Part shown: positions 2,998 to 9,441 of the stretch, piece after piece
Layout of the letters: every line of letters begins with the position of its first letter
How positions within the stretch are numbered: position 1 is the stretch's first letter
Assembly (NCBI GenBank): GCA_001774245.1
Contig: MEZF01000041.1
Coordinates: forward strand, 12,770 to 22,210
Origin: Candidatus Bathyarchaeota archaeon RBG_13_52_12
GTDB lineage: Archaea > Thermoproteota > Bathyarchaeia > TCS64
Reading direction: 5' to 3'
DNA: 9,441 nt
Notes under the pieces: model-generated
Told to the model about the DNA's origin: nothing
Database searches by the model: none
The model's input: only the letters and a program-made list of their open reading frames with translations
Program-made: the position numbers and the translations under genes

Positions 2998-5686
2998 GAG
3001 GCACTAAACGGAAGGCTGCTTGGGTGACTGGAATATAGCAGAGCGACGCCGTGACCAACAAGGCTACGACATCAGCGATTAATAGATATTTGTTCTTCCA
3101 GATGCTCATCCTCCAGACGCTCCGCTTCTCTGAGCGGCAGTTCCAGACGACCAAGAGCTCGAAGAGGGTTGCTTGTACAAAGACTGCTGTCCTAGCTTCC
3201 ATAAGGACATTCTCTGGGATCGGTGAGCCGACACTGACGTATGTCCAGGTCTCAGCAAGGAATACAACGAGCGATCCAAGGAACTGCAGAGTGAAGGAAG
3301 CCACGATGAATGATAGCATACCATGAAGTATCCCCTCCTTGGGATTCCTCGGAGGTCTATTCATCACATCTTCCTCAGGTGGATCCATGCTTAGGGCGAT
3401 TGCTGGTCCACCATCCGAGGCAAGGTTAATCCAAAGTATCATTGCTGGCAGCAGAGGTAAAGGCCAACCAAGAATAGCGAATACAGCTAGAAGGAGTACC
3501 TCATCGAAGTTGCAGGCAATCAGGAAGCGTGTGTATTTACGAATGTTATCGAAGATGACTCGTCCATGTTCGACCGCTCTGACTATGGTGGCGAAATTGT
3601 CATCCGCTAGAATCATGTGGCTCGCCTCTTTTGTAACGTCGGTTCCTGTTATGCCCATGGCGATCCCGATATCAGCATTCTTTATGGCAGGTGCATCATT
3701 CACGCCGTCTCCTGTCATAGCGACGATGTGACCCTTCGCCTTCAAGGCCTTGACTATCCTCTGCTTGTGCTCGGGGGAGACTCTAGCGTAGACAGCGATC
3801 TTATCCACTACTTCGCTGTATTGGACATCGTCTAAAGCATCCAGCTCGGCGCCTGTGAGCACCATGCTGTCGCTCTTGAGCATCCCAATCTCCTTGGCGA
3901 CCGCTGCAGCCGTGAGCTTGTGGTCCCCAGTGATCATCACAGTCCTTATCCCAGCCTTCTCGCACTTTTGGTTCGCCTCTCTAGCCTCATCTCGGGGCGG
4001 ATCGATCATCCCCTCAAACCCGACGAATACCAAGTCTATCTCTATCTCATTGTCCTTGAGTCGCTCGTAGTCGGGGGTTAGTCTCTTATACGCCATTGCT
4101 AAGACTCGAAGCGCGCCACCTGCCATCCTCTCGTTAACTTCAAGAAGCTCCCTTCTCTTGGAATCAGTTAACGCTCCTATCTTTCCTCTCGAGAGGACTT
4201 CGGAGCTCTGCTTCAATACGACCTCGGGGGCACCTTTCACATAGGCTATGTACTCTCCGTCGCCGACTCTGTGCACCGTCGTCATTATCTTCCGCTCCGA
4301 ACTGAAAGGCACTTCCCGAACCCTCGGATACTTACTCTCCACAGCCTCTCTGTCGAGGCCTGCCTTACTTGCTGCGACTATCAGCGCACCCTCCGTCGGA
4401 TCTCCGAGAATCGCCCCAGATTTATTTGCGTCATATACGAGTTTCGCGTTGTTACAGAGGAGGCCGATCCTCAGAAGTAACTGTAGATCCTCTTCCTCTT
4501 CAGGATCCTTGGGAGAATTATCCCAGTTGAATTCACCCTTGGTGTCGTAGCCGGAACCTGAGACATCAACGCAATGATTGCTCACATAGGTTTGACGAAC
4601 CGTCATCTCTCCTCTGGTTAAAGTCCCCGTCTTGTCAGAGCAGATGACTGTTACGGAGCCGAGGGTCTCAGCCGAGGAGAGCTTCCTTATAATAGCGTGT
4701 CTCTTGACCAAGTCCCTTGCGCCAATGGCAAGGGTTACAGCGGTGATGGCGGGTATGCCCTCTGGGACAGCGGAGATGGCGAGTGAGACTGCAGCCATGA
4801 AGGCGTCCGTCACCGCCAACAGAACACTCTCGCTTGTCTCAAGTCTCCAAAACTCCAAGGCGAATATTAAGACGCAGACACCGATGACTACTTTAGCGAT
4901 GCTCTTGGAGAATCGGTCCATCTTCATCTGCAGAGGCGTCTCCGTCTCCTTGACTTCTTGGAGAAGGTTCGCGATCTTCCCAAACTCCGTCTTATAGCCA
5001 GTAGCTATTACTACGGCCTTTCCGCGTCCGTAAGCAACATAGGTTCCAGAGAAGACGGTGTTCCGCCTATCCGAGACCTGAGTTGTAACGTCAAGGGAAC
5101 GTGTATCCTTCTCCACCGGGGTTGACTCCCCAGTCAAAGCGGCCTCGACGGATCTCAACTCCACCGATTCGATCAGCCGCGCATCAGAAGCCATGCGGTC
5201 GCCCTCCTCCAGGACTAGAATGTCGCCTGGTACGATCTCCGAGGCGGAGATCGCCCTCTCTTGGCTGTCTCTGATGACGCGTGCAGTAGACGCTGTCATC
5301 CTCTTCATGGCTTCGAGGGCCTTCTCACCTCGATAATTTTGGACGAAGCCCACTGCGGCTACGAGAACAATTATAGCGCCAATGGTTATGGCATCCACTG
5401 TCTCGCCTAGTAGGGCGGATATTAGAGACGCTCCTAGGAGTAGTAGGATGAAGAAGTCCTTGAACTGGTCGAGAAAAATCTGGAGGGTAGAGACCTTCTT
5501 CCTTTCTGCGAGTGTGTTGTACCCGTACTTGACTAGTCGGTCATGGGCATCCTTCTCAGAGAGACCCTTCCTGCTGGTCTCTAGCGTTTGTAGTGTGGAG
5601 TCGACATCCATCGCGTGATAAGGTTCAACTTCGTAGGTTGATTCCGCAATATCAGCTTGCGATTTTGAGTTTACTTTTTTACCCAT
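2897..5686 (-). CDS. P-type Ca2+-transporting ATPase (P2A, SERCA-like)
   Basis: A 929-residue membrane pump expected to move Ca2+ across the cell membrane at the cost of ATP. In order: cation-ATPase N-domain (about 22-75), TM1-2 (about 76-116), actuator domain with LTGES (184-188), TM3-4 with VPEGIP (307-312), phosphorylation site DKTGTLT with D351, nucleotide-binding KGAPE (484-488), hinge TGDH (586-589), TGDGVNDAP (658-666), and TM5-10 to the C-terminus. Ca2+ ligands known from SERCA have counterparts: E309 (M4), N726 and E729 (M5), N754, S757 and D758 (M6), and E843 (M8). Both Ca2+ sites therefore appear present, whereas plasma-membrane-type pumps lack site I. No heavy-metal CxxC domain is present. 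The ATG at 5686 is used; M26 is a possible later start. The gene stands alone and is divergent from the RraA-like gene. Confidence 0.93.
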   Translation of the reverse strand: MGKKVNSKSQADIAESTYEVEPYHAMDVDSTLQTLETSRKGLSEKDAHDRLVKYGYNTLAERKKVSTLQIFLDQFKDFFILLLLGASLISALLGETVDAITIGAIIVLVAAVGFVQNYRGEKALEAMKRMTASTARVIRDSQERAISASEIVPGDILVLEEGDRMASDARLIESVELRSVEAALTGESTPVEKDTRSLDVTTQVSDRRNTVFSGTYVAYGRGKAVVIATGYKTEFGKIANLLQEVKETETPLQMKMDRFSKSIAKVVIGVCVLIFALEFWRLETSESVLLAVTDAFMAAVSLAISAVPEGIPAITAVTLAIGARDLVKRHAIIRKLSSAETLGSVTVICSDKTGTLTRGEMTVRQTYVSNHCVDVSGSGYDTKGEFNWDNSPKDPEEEEDLQLLLRIGLLCNNAKLVYDANKSGAILGDPTEGALIVAASKAGLDREAVESKYPRVREVPFSSERKIMTTVHRVGDGEYIAYVKGAPEVVLKQSSEVLSRGKIGALTDSKRRELLEVNERMAGGALRVLAMAYKRLTPDYERLKDNEIEIDLVFVGFEGMIDPPRDEAREANQKCEKAGIRTVMITGDHKLTAAAVAKEIGMLKSDSMVLTGAELDALDDVQYSEVVDKIAVYARVSPEHKQRIVKALKAKGHIVAMTGDGVNDAPAIKNADIGIAMGITGTDVTKEASHMILADDNFATIVRAVEHGRVIFDNIRKYTRFLIACNFDEVLLLAVFAILGWPLPLLPAMILWINLASDGGPAIALSMDPPEEDVMNRPPRNPKEGILHGMLSFIVASFTLQFLGSLVVFLAETWTYVSVGSPIPENVLMEARTAVFVQATLFELLVVWNCRSEKRSVWRMSIWKNKYLLIADVVALLVTASLCYIPVTQAAFRLVPLTLYDWLWTGLIGSLGLFVLPEVFYGRKIWRWR

Positions 5687-5727
5687 CTCTAGCCTGCTCC
5701 AAATGCGCGTCGCGCGATGGTCTCATC

Positions 5728-5742
5728 CATACTTTTTGTATG
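5728..5742. promoter_or_regulatory. Short dyad upstream of the ATPase gene
   Basis: CATAC-TTTTT-GTATG is a 5-bp inverted repeat around a five-T spacer, about 42-56 nt upstream of the ATPase start on the minus strand. The AT-rich core could act as a promoter element, and the dyad as an operator. It is short enough to be chance. Confidence 0.25.
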
Positions 5743-5841
5743 CAATTGTTTCTTATCCAGAGTCCACACCGCTTTCAGGTAATCGAACCTATGAACCGTA
5801 AGGATATTTCTATAACTTATAGAGTTTTTGGGTTTGGCAAA

Positions 5842-5851
5842 TTACTTAAAA
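5842..5851 (+). promoter_or_regulatory. TATA-like box for the RraA-like gene
   Basis: TTACTTAAAA would place a transcription start near 5872-5876, leaving a leader of about 30 nt. That leader contains GAGGT (5892-5896), a ribosome-binding site 7 nt before the ATG at 5904. Assigned by pattern and spacing. Confidence 0.4.
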
Positions 5852-5903
5852 CAGTGTACTTTCTGAACATCTCCGCATATGGACCATAAAAGAGGTTAAA
5901 GCT

Positions 5904-6587
5904 ATGATAGAGAATTTAGCCTTAGCGATGACTAAGAATATAGTTGGCCCTCAACTTGTGAAGGAGAAGCTCAACTCTAGTCTTCTCTCGGATGTACTAG
6001 ACGGAATGGGCATAAGGAATCAATGCATGAATGAGGGGATAAGACCCGTCTATCAAGGCGCTAAGGTTGTTGGCCGGGCTCACACAATGCTAATGGTCGA
6101 CATCCATGAGCCTGAGCAGGATACATTCAAGCTTCAGCTTGAGGGCATCGACGCTCTGAAGAAGGATGATCTCATGGTAGTCGCATCCAATGGCTCGACA
6201 TCGGCCGCCCTTTGGGGCGAGTTGCTATCAACTGCGGCAAGATGCCGGGGTGCCTCAGGAGCGGTGATAGATGGCTTAGCTAGAGACATCAAGCAGATCG
6301 AGGAGATGAAGTTCCCAGTCTTCGCTGCCGGCGTCCGCCCCATCAGCAGCAAGGGGCGCGTCGTCGCGATCGGCTACGGATGCAGGATCAGATGCGGAGG
6401 TGTCAACGTCGAGGAGGGCGACCTCGTCGTCGGCGACGCCGACGGCATCACGGTCGTCCCCGACACAGCGATCGAGGAGGCTGTCGAACGCGCCCTCGAG
6501 CGGGCAAGCAGCGAGAAGAAGACCCGCAAGGAACTCCTAGCTGGCTCGACGCTTAGCTCTGTTTACGCCAAGTACGGTACCATCTAG
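5904..6587 (+). CDS. RraA-like / HMG-aldolase-fold family protein
   Basis: A 227-residue soluble protein of the RraA-like superfamily, which includes 4-hydroxy-4-methyl-2-oxoglutarate aldolases, oxaloacetate decarboxylases and the bacterial RNase E inhibitor RraA. Family features visible: LLSDVLDGMG near the N-terminus (about 27-36), GELLSTAARCRGASGAVIDG (105-124), the metal/substrate pair R127-D128, FPVFAAGV (137-144), and GDLVVGDADGITVVP (172-186). The class II pyruvate aldolase motif normally has an acidic residue two places after the RD dyad's spacer; here it is Q131, so aldolase activity is uncertain. The start ATG at 5904 has GAGGT 7 nt upstream. Codon composition shifts: the first 400 bp use many A/T-ending codons, while about 6300-6540 is strongly G/C-ending. 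It is convergent with the amidotransferase gene, 96 bp away. The exact substrate cannot be told. Confidence 0.82.
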   Translation: MIENLALAMTKNIVGPQLVKEKLNSSLLSDVLDGMGIRNQCMNEGIRPVYQGAKVVGRAHTMLMVDIHEPEQDTFKLQLEGIDALKKDDLMVVASNGSTSAALWGELLSTAARCRGASGAVIDGLARDIKQIEEMKFPVFAAGVRPISSKGRVVAIGYGCRIRCGGVNVEEGDLVVGDADGITVVPDTAIEEAVERALERASSEKKTRKELLAGSTLSSVYAKYGTI

Positions 6588-6683
6588 CCTATACTGAACG
6601 AGAGAAGCCGGTAGAGAAGTCCACCTAGGCTAAACGCGAGACCATATGCGCGAATATGTAAAATTAAGTCCTACCCAAAAAGG
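6588..6683. other. Short convergent intergenic gap
   Basis: Lies between the 3' ends of the RraA-like gene and the amidotransferase gene. I see no clear hairpin terminator, repeat or RNA gene in it. Confidence 0.5.
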
Positions 6684-7727
6684 TTAGATAATATTGTACA
6701 TGAAGCGCGGGGTCCTCATACAACAACCCTCTGCCCTGTAGTCGATCCTCTTTCCGATCTTTTGCTCGTCAATGAGCTCATCTAACACCTCGATTAGCGG
6801 GTTGACAATGCTAACGCCGTAGTCTCGACGTAGAGTCTTCCACTTCTCTTTGGTAATACCGTAGGCCTTCGCCCAGTGAGTTTTATCGAGGGCGTACCAT
6901 AGGCGGTGGAAGTCGAGGTCAGCGACGCCAAGAATGCTGAGGATACCCTCTTTGAGTATCCTCTTGTTAAGTTCAAGATCAGCGACCTTGTAATTGGGGT
7001 CTAAGATCTGAACATCAGCTTGGCCCCGCATCAACTTTATGAGGCTGTTCTTCGGTGGCTGATAGATCTTTTTGAGCTCGTCCTTGATCAGCTCGAGGCC
7101 AACCTTACTGCTCGACCACATGACCTCGTCGTCGGCTACACCAATGTAACAGGGCTGCCACCTGTTGGCGAGCCAGATAGTGTCTGGCTCTTTCTCACTT
7201 ATGAGACAGAGGAGGACTTGGCCAGTCAACTTCGGCATAATGGTGCGGAGAGCCTCGTCGAACCCCGCGCCCTTCTTCACCTCCTCGTCGATCATGTGTA
7301 CAGCAACTTCGCTGTCAGTTATCCAGTTGATTTCAGGGTTAAAACTCTTGAACTTGTGGTTGGGCTTAAGGCGTGCCCAGTGTTCCCTGAAGTTATTTAT
7401 TCCGCCGTTGTGCATCATGGCTATATCGCTGGCGTCGTTTGTGAAGGGGTGACACATCGCGTCTATATCGTATCGGGGGTCCTCACGGGCGAGGGCGCTA
7501 TACCTGCTGTGACCGATGCCAACATTCCCCTTGAGCTTGGTGATCTTCGTCGTCTTTTTCACGACGGCGACAGGCCCCGTCGCCTTCTGGATCTGAACCT
7601 TACCCCTTGAGTCGATTACACCCATCCCTGTGGCGTGAGCGGCAAAGTAGGGCTCTTGAAGCTCAAGAGCCTCGAGTATAAGCGGAGCAATCGGCCTGTC
7701 TCCGATATATCCGACGAGTTGACACAT
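6684..7727 (-). CDS. Stand-alone class II glutamine amidotransferase (GlmS/PurF-type Ntn hydrolase domain)
   Basis: A 347-residue protein. The first 235 or so residues form a class II glutaminase domain that releases ammonia from glutamine. C2 is the nucleophile, exposed once Met1 is removed. GNVGIGHSRYSA (67-78) matches the GlmS arginine loop (R75). HPF (93-95), HNGGINNF (106-113; oxyanion-hole N107-G108) and TDSEVAVHMI (137-146; D138) correspond to the GlmS glutamine-binding residues. GlmS would continue with two SIS domains and PurF with a phosphoribosyltransferase. Here the last 100 or so residues are neither; they are helical, with many Lys, Trp and Tyr and an adjacent C335-C336. The ammonia acceptor is unknown. 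It may serve a separate synthase. A TATA-like box lies about 26 nt before the ATG, so the transcript is probably leaderless and independent of ilvBN. Confidence 0.85.
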   Translation of the reverse strand: MCQLVGYIGDRPIAPLILEALELQEPYFAAHATGMGVIDSRGKVQIQKATGPVAVVKKTTKITKLKGNVGIGHSRYSALAREDPRYDIDAMCHPFTNDASDIAMMHNGGINNFREHWARLKPNHKFKSFNPEINWITDSEVAVHMIDEEVKKGAGFDEALRTIMPKLTGQVLLCLISEKEPDTIWLANRWQPCYIGVADDEVMWSSSKVGLELIKDELKKIYQPPKNSLIKLMRGQADVQILDPNYKVADLELNKRILKEGILSILGVADLDFHRLWYALDKTHWAKAYGITKEKWKTLRRDYGVSIVNPLIEVLDELIDEQKIGKRIDYRAEGCCMRTPRFMYNII

Positions 7728-7747
7728 AGGCGGAGACTACTGCGCCG

Positions 7748-7758
7748 CTTAATTTAAG
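7748..7758 (-). promoter_or_regulatory. TATA-like box for the amidotransferase gene
   Basis: On the minus strand this reads CTTAAATTAAG, centred 26 nt before the ATG at 7727. That is the standard distance for archaeal leaderless transcripts. There is no Shine-Dalgarno directly before the ATG, which agrees. Confidence 0.55.
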
Positions 7759-7830
7759 AATTGACGACAACTTCTACCAAGGACGAAGCAGTCTTAGAGT
7801 ATGACTAGTAAGGAGTAAGAACCCGAGCCC

Positions 7831-8325
7831 TTAGGCGAGCTTGACGTTTCCCCTCTCGATGGCGGCAGCGCCTGTCCGGCTCATCTCCTCGATCCCAACT
7901 GGTCCAATCTTCTTCAGAAACTCGTTTATCTCATCAGTGGGCCCCGTGACCTCCGCTATGAGGATGTCAGGCTCCACGTCGAGTATGAGCCCGTGGTAGG
8001 CGTTAACCATATTAACCGCCTCTATCCGCGCCATCGGATCCGAGGTCTTCATCTTGATGAGGAGTAACTCTCTGCTCAGTGTCCTGATGGGGTCGAGTCG
8101 CTTCACCTTGACGACGTCAACCATCTTGTCTAGTTGCTCTACTATCTGGTTGAGTACGCGGCTCTCAGCGTCTACGACAACCGTCATCCTACTAAGGGGG
8201 CTCCCCTCAACGGGGCCTACGGTTAAGCTCTGGATGTTGTAGCCTCGGCGCCTAAAGAGGTTGGAGACCTTGAAGAGGACTCCAGGCCTGTTTTCAACCA
8301 GGAAGCTCACAGTATGTAGTGGCAT
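7831..8325 (-). CDS. ilvN: Acetolactate synthase small (regulatory) subunit
   Basis: A 164-residue regulatory subunit of acetolactate (acetohydroxyacid) synthase, which catalyses the first common step of valine, leucine and isoleucine synthesis. The N-terminal ACT domain (about 4-75) shows HTVSFLVENRPGVLFKVSNL and RRGYNIQSLTVGP. The RPG and N-I segments line the valine-binding site in characterised IlvH proteins, so valine feedback is likely. The C-terminal domain (about 85-160) has the family's RELLLIKM, LDVEPDILIAEVTG and the end EEMSRTGAAAIERG. The length is typical. The ATG lies 1 nt after the ilvB stop (TGAGATG), with GGAGG 8 nt upstream inside the end of ilvB, so the two are one operon with coupled translation. 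The frame ends about 100 bp before the next gene's start. Confidence 0.96.
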   Translation of the reverse strand: MPLHTVSFLVENRPGVLFKVSNLFRRRGYNIQSLTVGPVEGSPLSRMTVVVDAESRVLNQIVEQLDKMVDVVKVKRLDPIRTLSRELLLIKMKTSDPMARIEAVNMVNAYHGLILDVEPDILIAEVTGPTDEINEFLKKIGPVGIEEMSRTGAAAIERGNVKLA

Positions 8326-8326
8326 C

Positions 8327-9441
8327 TCAGGCGCCTCCTAGGAGTATGTCCTTGAGTCCCATGCCTGGTGGGACAATGGGGTAAACGTTCTCCTCAGGGT
8401 CGATGGGGACGTCGATGACCGTTGTTTGCTTCTCTGAGATACTACGCCTAATGGCGGCCTCTATCTGCTGAGTCGACTCAGCTTTTATGCCTACAGCGCC
8501 GTATGTTTCGGCGAGCTTGGCGTAGTCTGGGTGCTTTGGCCTCTTTATGGCGCTGTATCTTCGGTCGTAGAAGAGGCGCTGCCACTGCGCGACCATGCCG
8601 AGTACTCCATTGTTCAGAATTACGACAGTTACTGGGAACTCCTCGTCGACCGCGAGGGCTAGGTTGTTCTCAGTCATGGCGAAGCTGCCGTCTCCCGAGA
8701 TGTTTAACACTGGGAGGTCTGGTCTCGCCGCCTTGGCTCCAATCGCAGCGGGTGTTCCCCAACCCATCGTGCCAAGTCCGCCGCTCGTGAAGAATTCGCC
8801 GGGGCCACGCACGTCGTAGTGCTGAGCCGCCCACATCTGGTGCTGGCCAACGTCGGTGACGACGATACTATCTGGGGGCATAGCCCTCCTGATGGCCTTG
8901 ATCACCGCCGGGCCGGAGAGAGGGGAATCAGCGTCGAGACCATTAGTCTGGCTTCTTAGCTCATCAATCCGCTTGATTAGGGCATCATCCCTCTGCCCCA
9001 TGACCCGCTGCTGGGCAACCTTTTCACGGATGCCCCTGATAGCGAGTTTAGCATCCCCGACTATCCGGGTTATACTATCGACGTTCTTGTCTATCTCGCT
9101 CCTATCAACGTCGATGTGGATGATCCGGGCGTTGGGCGCGAAGCCGCTGAGGGAACCGGTGGTGCGGTCGCTGAATCGGGCGCCAACGACTAGTAGTGCG
9201 TCGGCCTCGGGGACTATGTAATTGGCCTCAACTCGCCCATGCATCCCACATAGACCTAGGCTGAGTGGATGGTTGCTCGGTATTACCCCCTTTCCCATGA
9301 GGCTGTGGGCGACTGGGGCCTGCAGCATCTCCGCTAGTTCAAGCAGCTCCATCGTGGCTCCAGACGCCACGGCTCCGCCTCCAGCTATGATAACCGGCTT
9401 ACGCGCCTTCGTGAGAAGCGTAGCGGCCCAGTGGATCTCCT
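8327..9441 (-). CDS. ilvB: Acetolactate synthase large (catalytic) subunit, 5' end outside window
   Basis: 370 C-terminal residues of the catalytic subunit are visible; the frame is open to the window edge, beginning EIHWAATLLTKARKPVIIAGGG. The GTG near 9370 is internal. Missing is the N-terminal thiamine-diphosphate PYR domain. Present are the central domain (KARKPVIIAGGG through LLVVGARFSDRTTGSLSGFAP and IHIDVDRSEIDKN) and the PP domain, with TDVGQHQMWAAQHY, GGLGTMGWGTPAAIGAK, the GDGSF to LNN thiamine-diphosphate/Mg2+ motif, and LGMVAQWQRLFYDRRYS, characteristic of acetolactate synthases rather than other enzymes of this fold. It condenses two pyruvates, or pyruvate with 2-oxobutyrate. It is followed at once by ilvN. 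Confidence 0.96.
   Translation of the reverse strand, partial: EIHWAATLLTKARKPVIIAGGGAVASGATMELLELAEMLQAPVAHSLMGKGVIPSNHPLSLGLCGMHGRVEANYIVPEADALLVVGARFSDRTTGSLSGFAPNARIIHIDVDRSEIDKNVDSITRIVGDAKLAIRGIREKVAQQRVMGQRDDALIKRIDELRSQTNGLDADSPLSGPAVIKAIRRAMPPDSIVVTDVGQHQMWAAQHYDVRGPGEFFTSGGLGTMGWGTPAAIGAKAARPDLPVLNISGDGSFAMTENNLALAVDEEFPVTVVILNNGVLGMVAQWQRLFYDRRYSAIKRPKHPDYAKLAETYGAVGIKAESTQQIEAAIRRSISEKQTTVIDVPIDPEENVYPIVPPGMGLKDILLGGA

Noticed and set aside
3339..3731. Plus-strand open frames across the ATPase gene
   Set aside because: Antisense to highly conserved P-type ATPase motifs; no start signals or recognisable protein.
6573..6583. A seventh palindrome copy (TACGGTACCAT) at the end of the RraA-like gene
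   Set aside because: Both arms of the ATG...CAT plan are not kept, and it lies in the coding 3' end (codons for YGTI); chance occurrence is likely.
7020..7610. 196-codon plus-strand open frame
   Set aside because: It lies wholly antisense to the well-supported glutamine amidotransferase gene; its protein has no recognisable features.

Overview
The window is archaeal chromosome. It carries archaeal-type uS11, the archaeal RNA polymerase subunit Rpo3 (RpoD) and eL18 in the order expected of an archaeal ribosomal/RNA polymerase operon. Several starts have TATA-like boxes about 25 nt upstream, as on leaderless archaeal transcripts, and the rpoD start has a GGTGAT Shine-Dalgarno. A TACK-type lineage (Bathyarchaeia- or Thaumarchaeota-like) is my guess, based mainly on the degenerate Fe-S domain of Rpo3; confidence in the lineage is low.

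Layout. (1) 1-1558, plus strand: the 3' part of rps11, then rpoD, then rpl18e, tightly packed, with an 11-nt overlap at rpoD/rpl18e. (2) 1632-1708: a tRNA-Lys(CTT) gene with encoded CCA and its own TATA box. (3) 1709-2896: a gene-poor island. It holds five exact copies of the palindrome ATGGTACCAT plus one variant, an 18-bp perfect palindrome, a roughly 63-bp tandem arrangement, a P/Q-rich open frame of doubtful reality, and one credible small gene (1751-2029, minus). That gene's start codon lies inside one of the palindromes. A second open frame at 2746 starts in the same way and looks like a truncated paralog. (4) 2897-5686, minus: a complete P2-type (SERCA-like) Ca2+-ATPase. (5) 5904-6587, plus: an RraA-like/HMG-aldolase-fold protein. 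(6) 6684-7727, minus: a stand-alone class II (Ntn) glutamine amidotransferase with an unassigned C-terminal region. (7) 7831-9441, minus: ilvB (5' end outside the window) and ilvN, the two subunits of acetolactate synthase, 1 nt apart.

How the genes fit together. The first block is translation and transcription housekeeping. The last block is the committed step of branched-chain amino acid synthesis, with its ACT-domain regulatory subunit. The ATPase, the RraA-like protein and the amidotransferase each appear to be separately transcribed.

The most unusual part is the island at 1709-2896. The palindrome ATGGTACCAT recurs there, in some copies as the first codons (Met-Val-Pro) of related small open frames, with identical codons each time. 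This suggests that the DNA sequence itself is conserved, perhaps as an operator or protein-binding site placed over a start codon.
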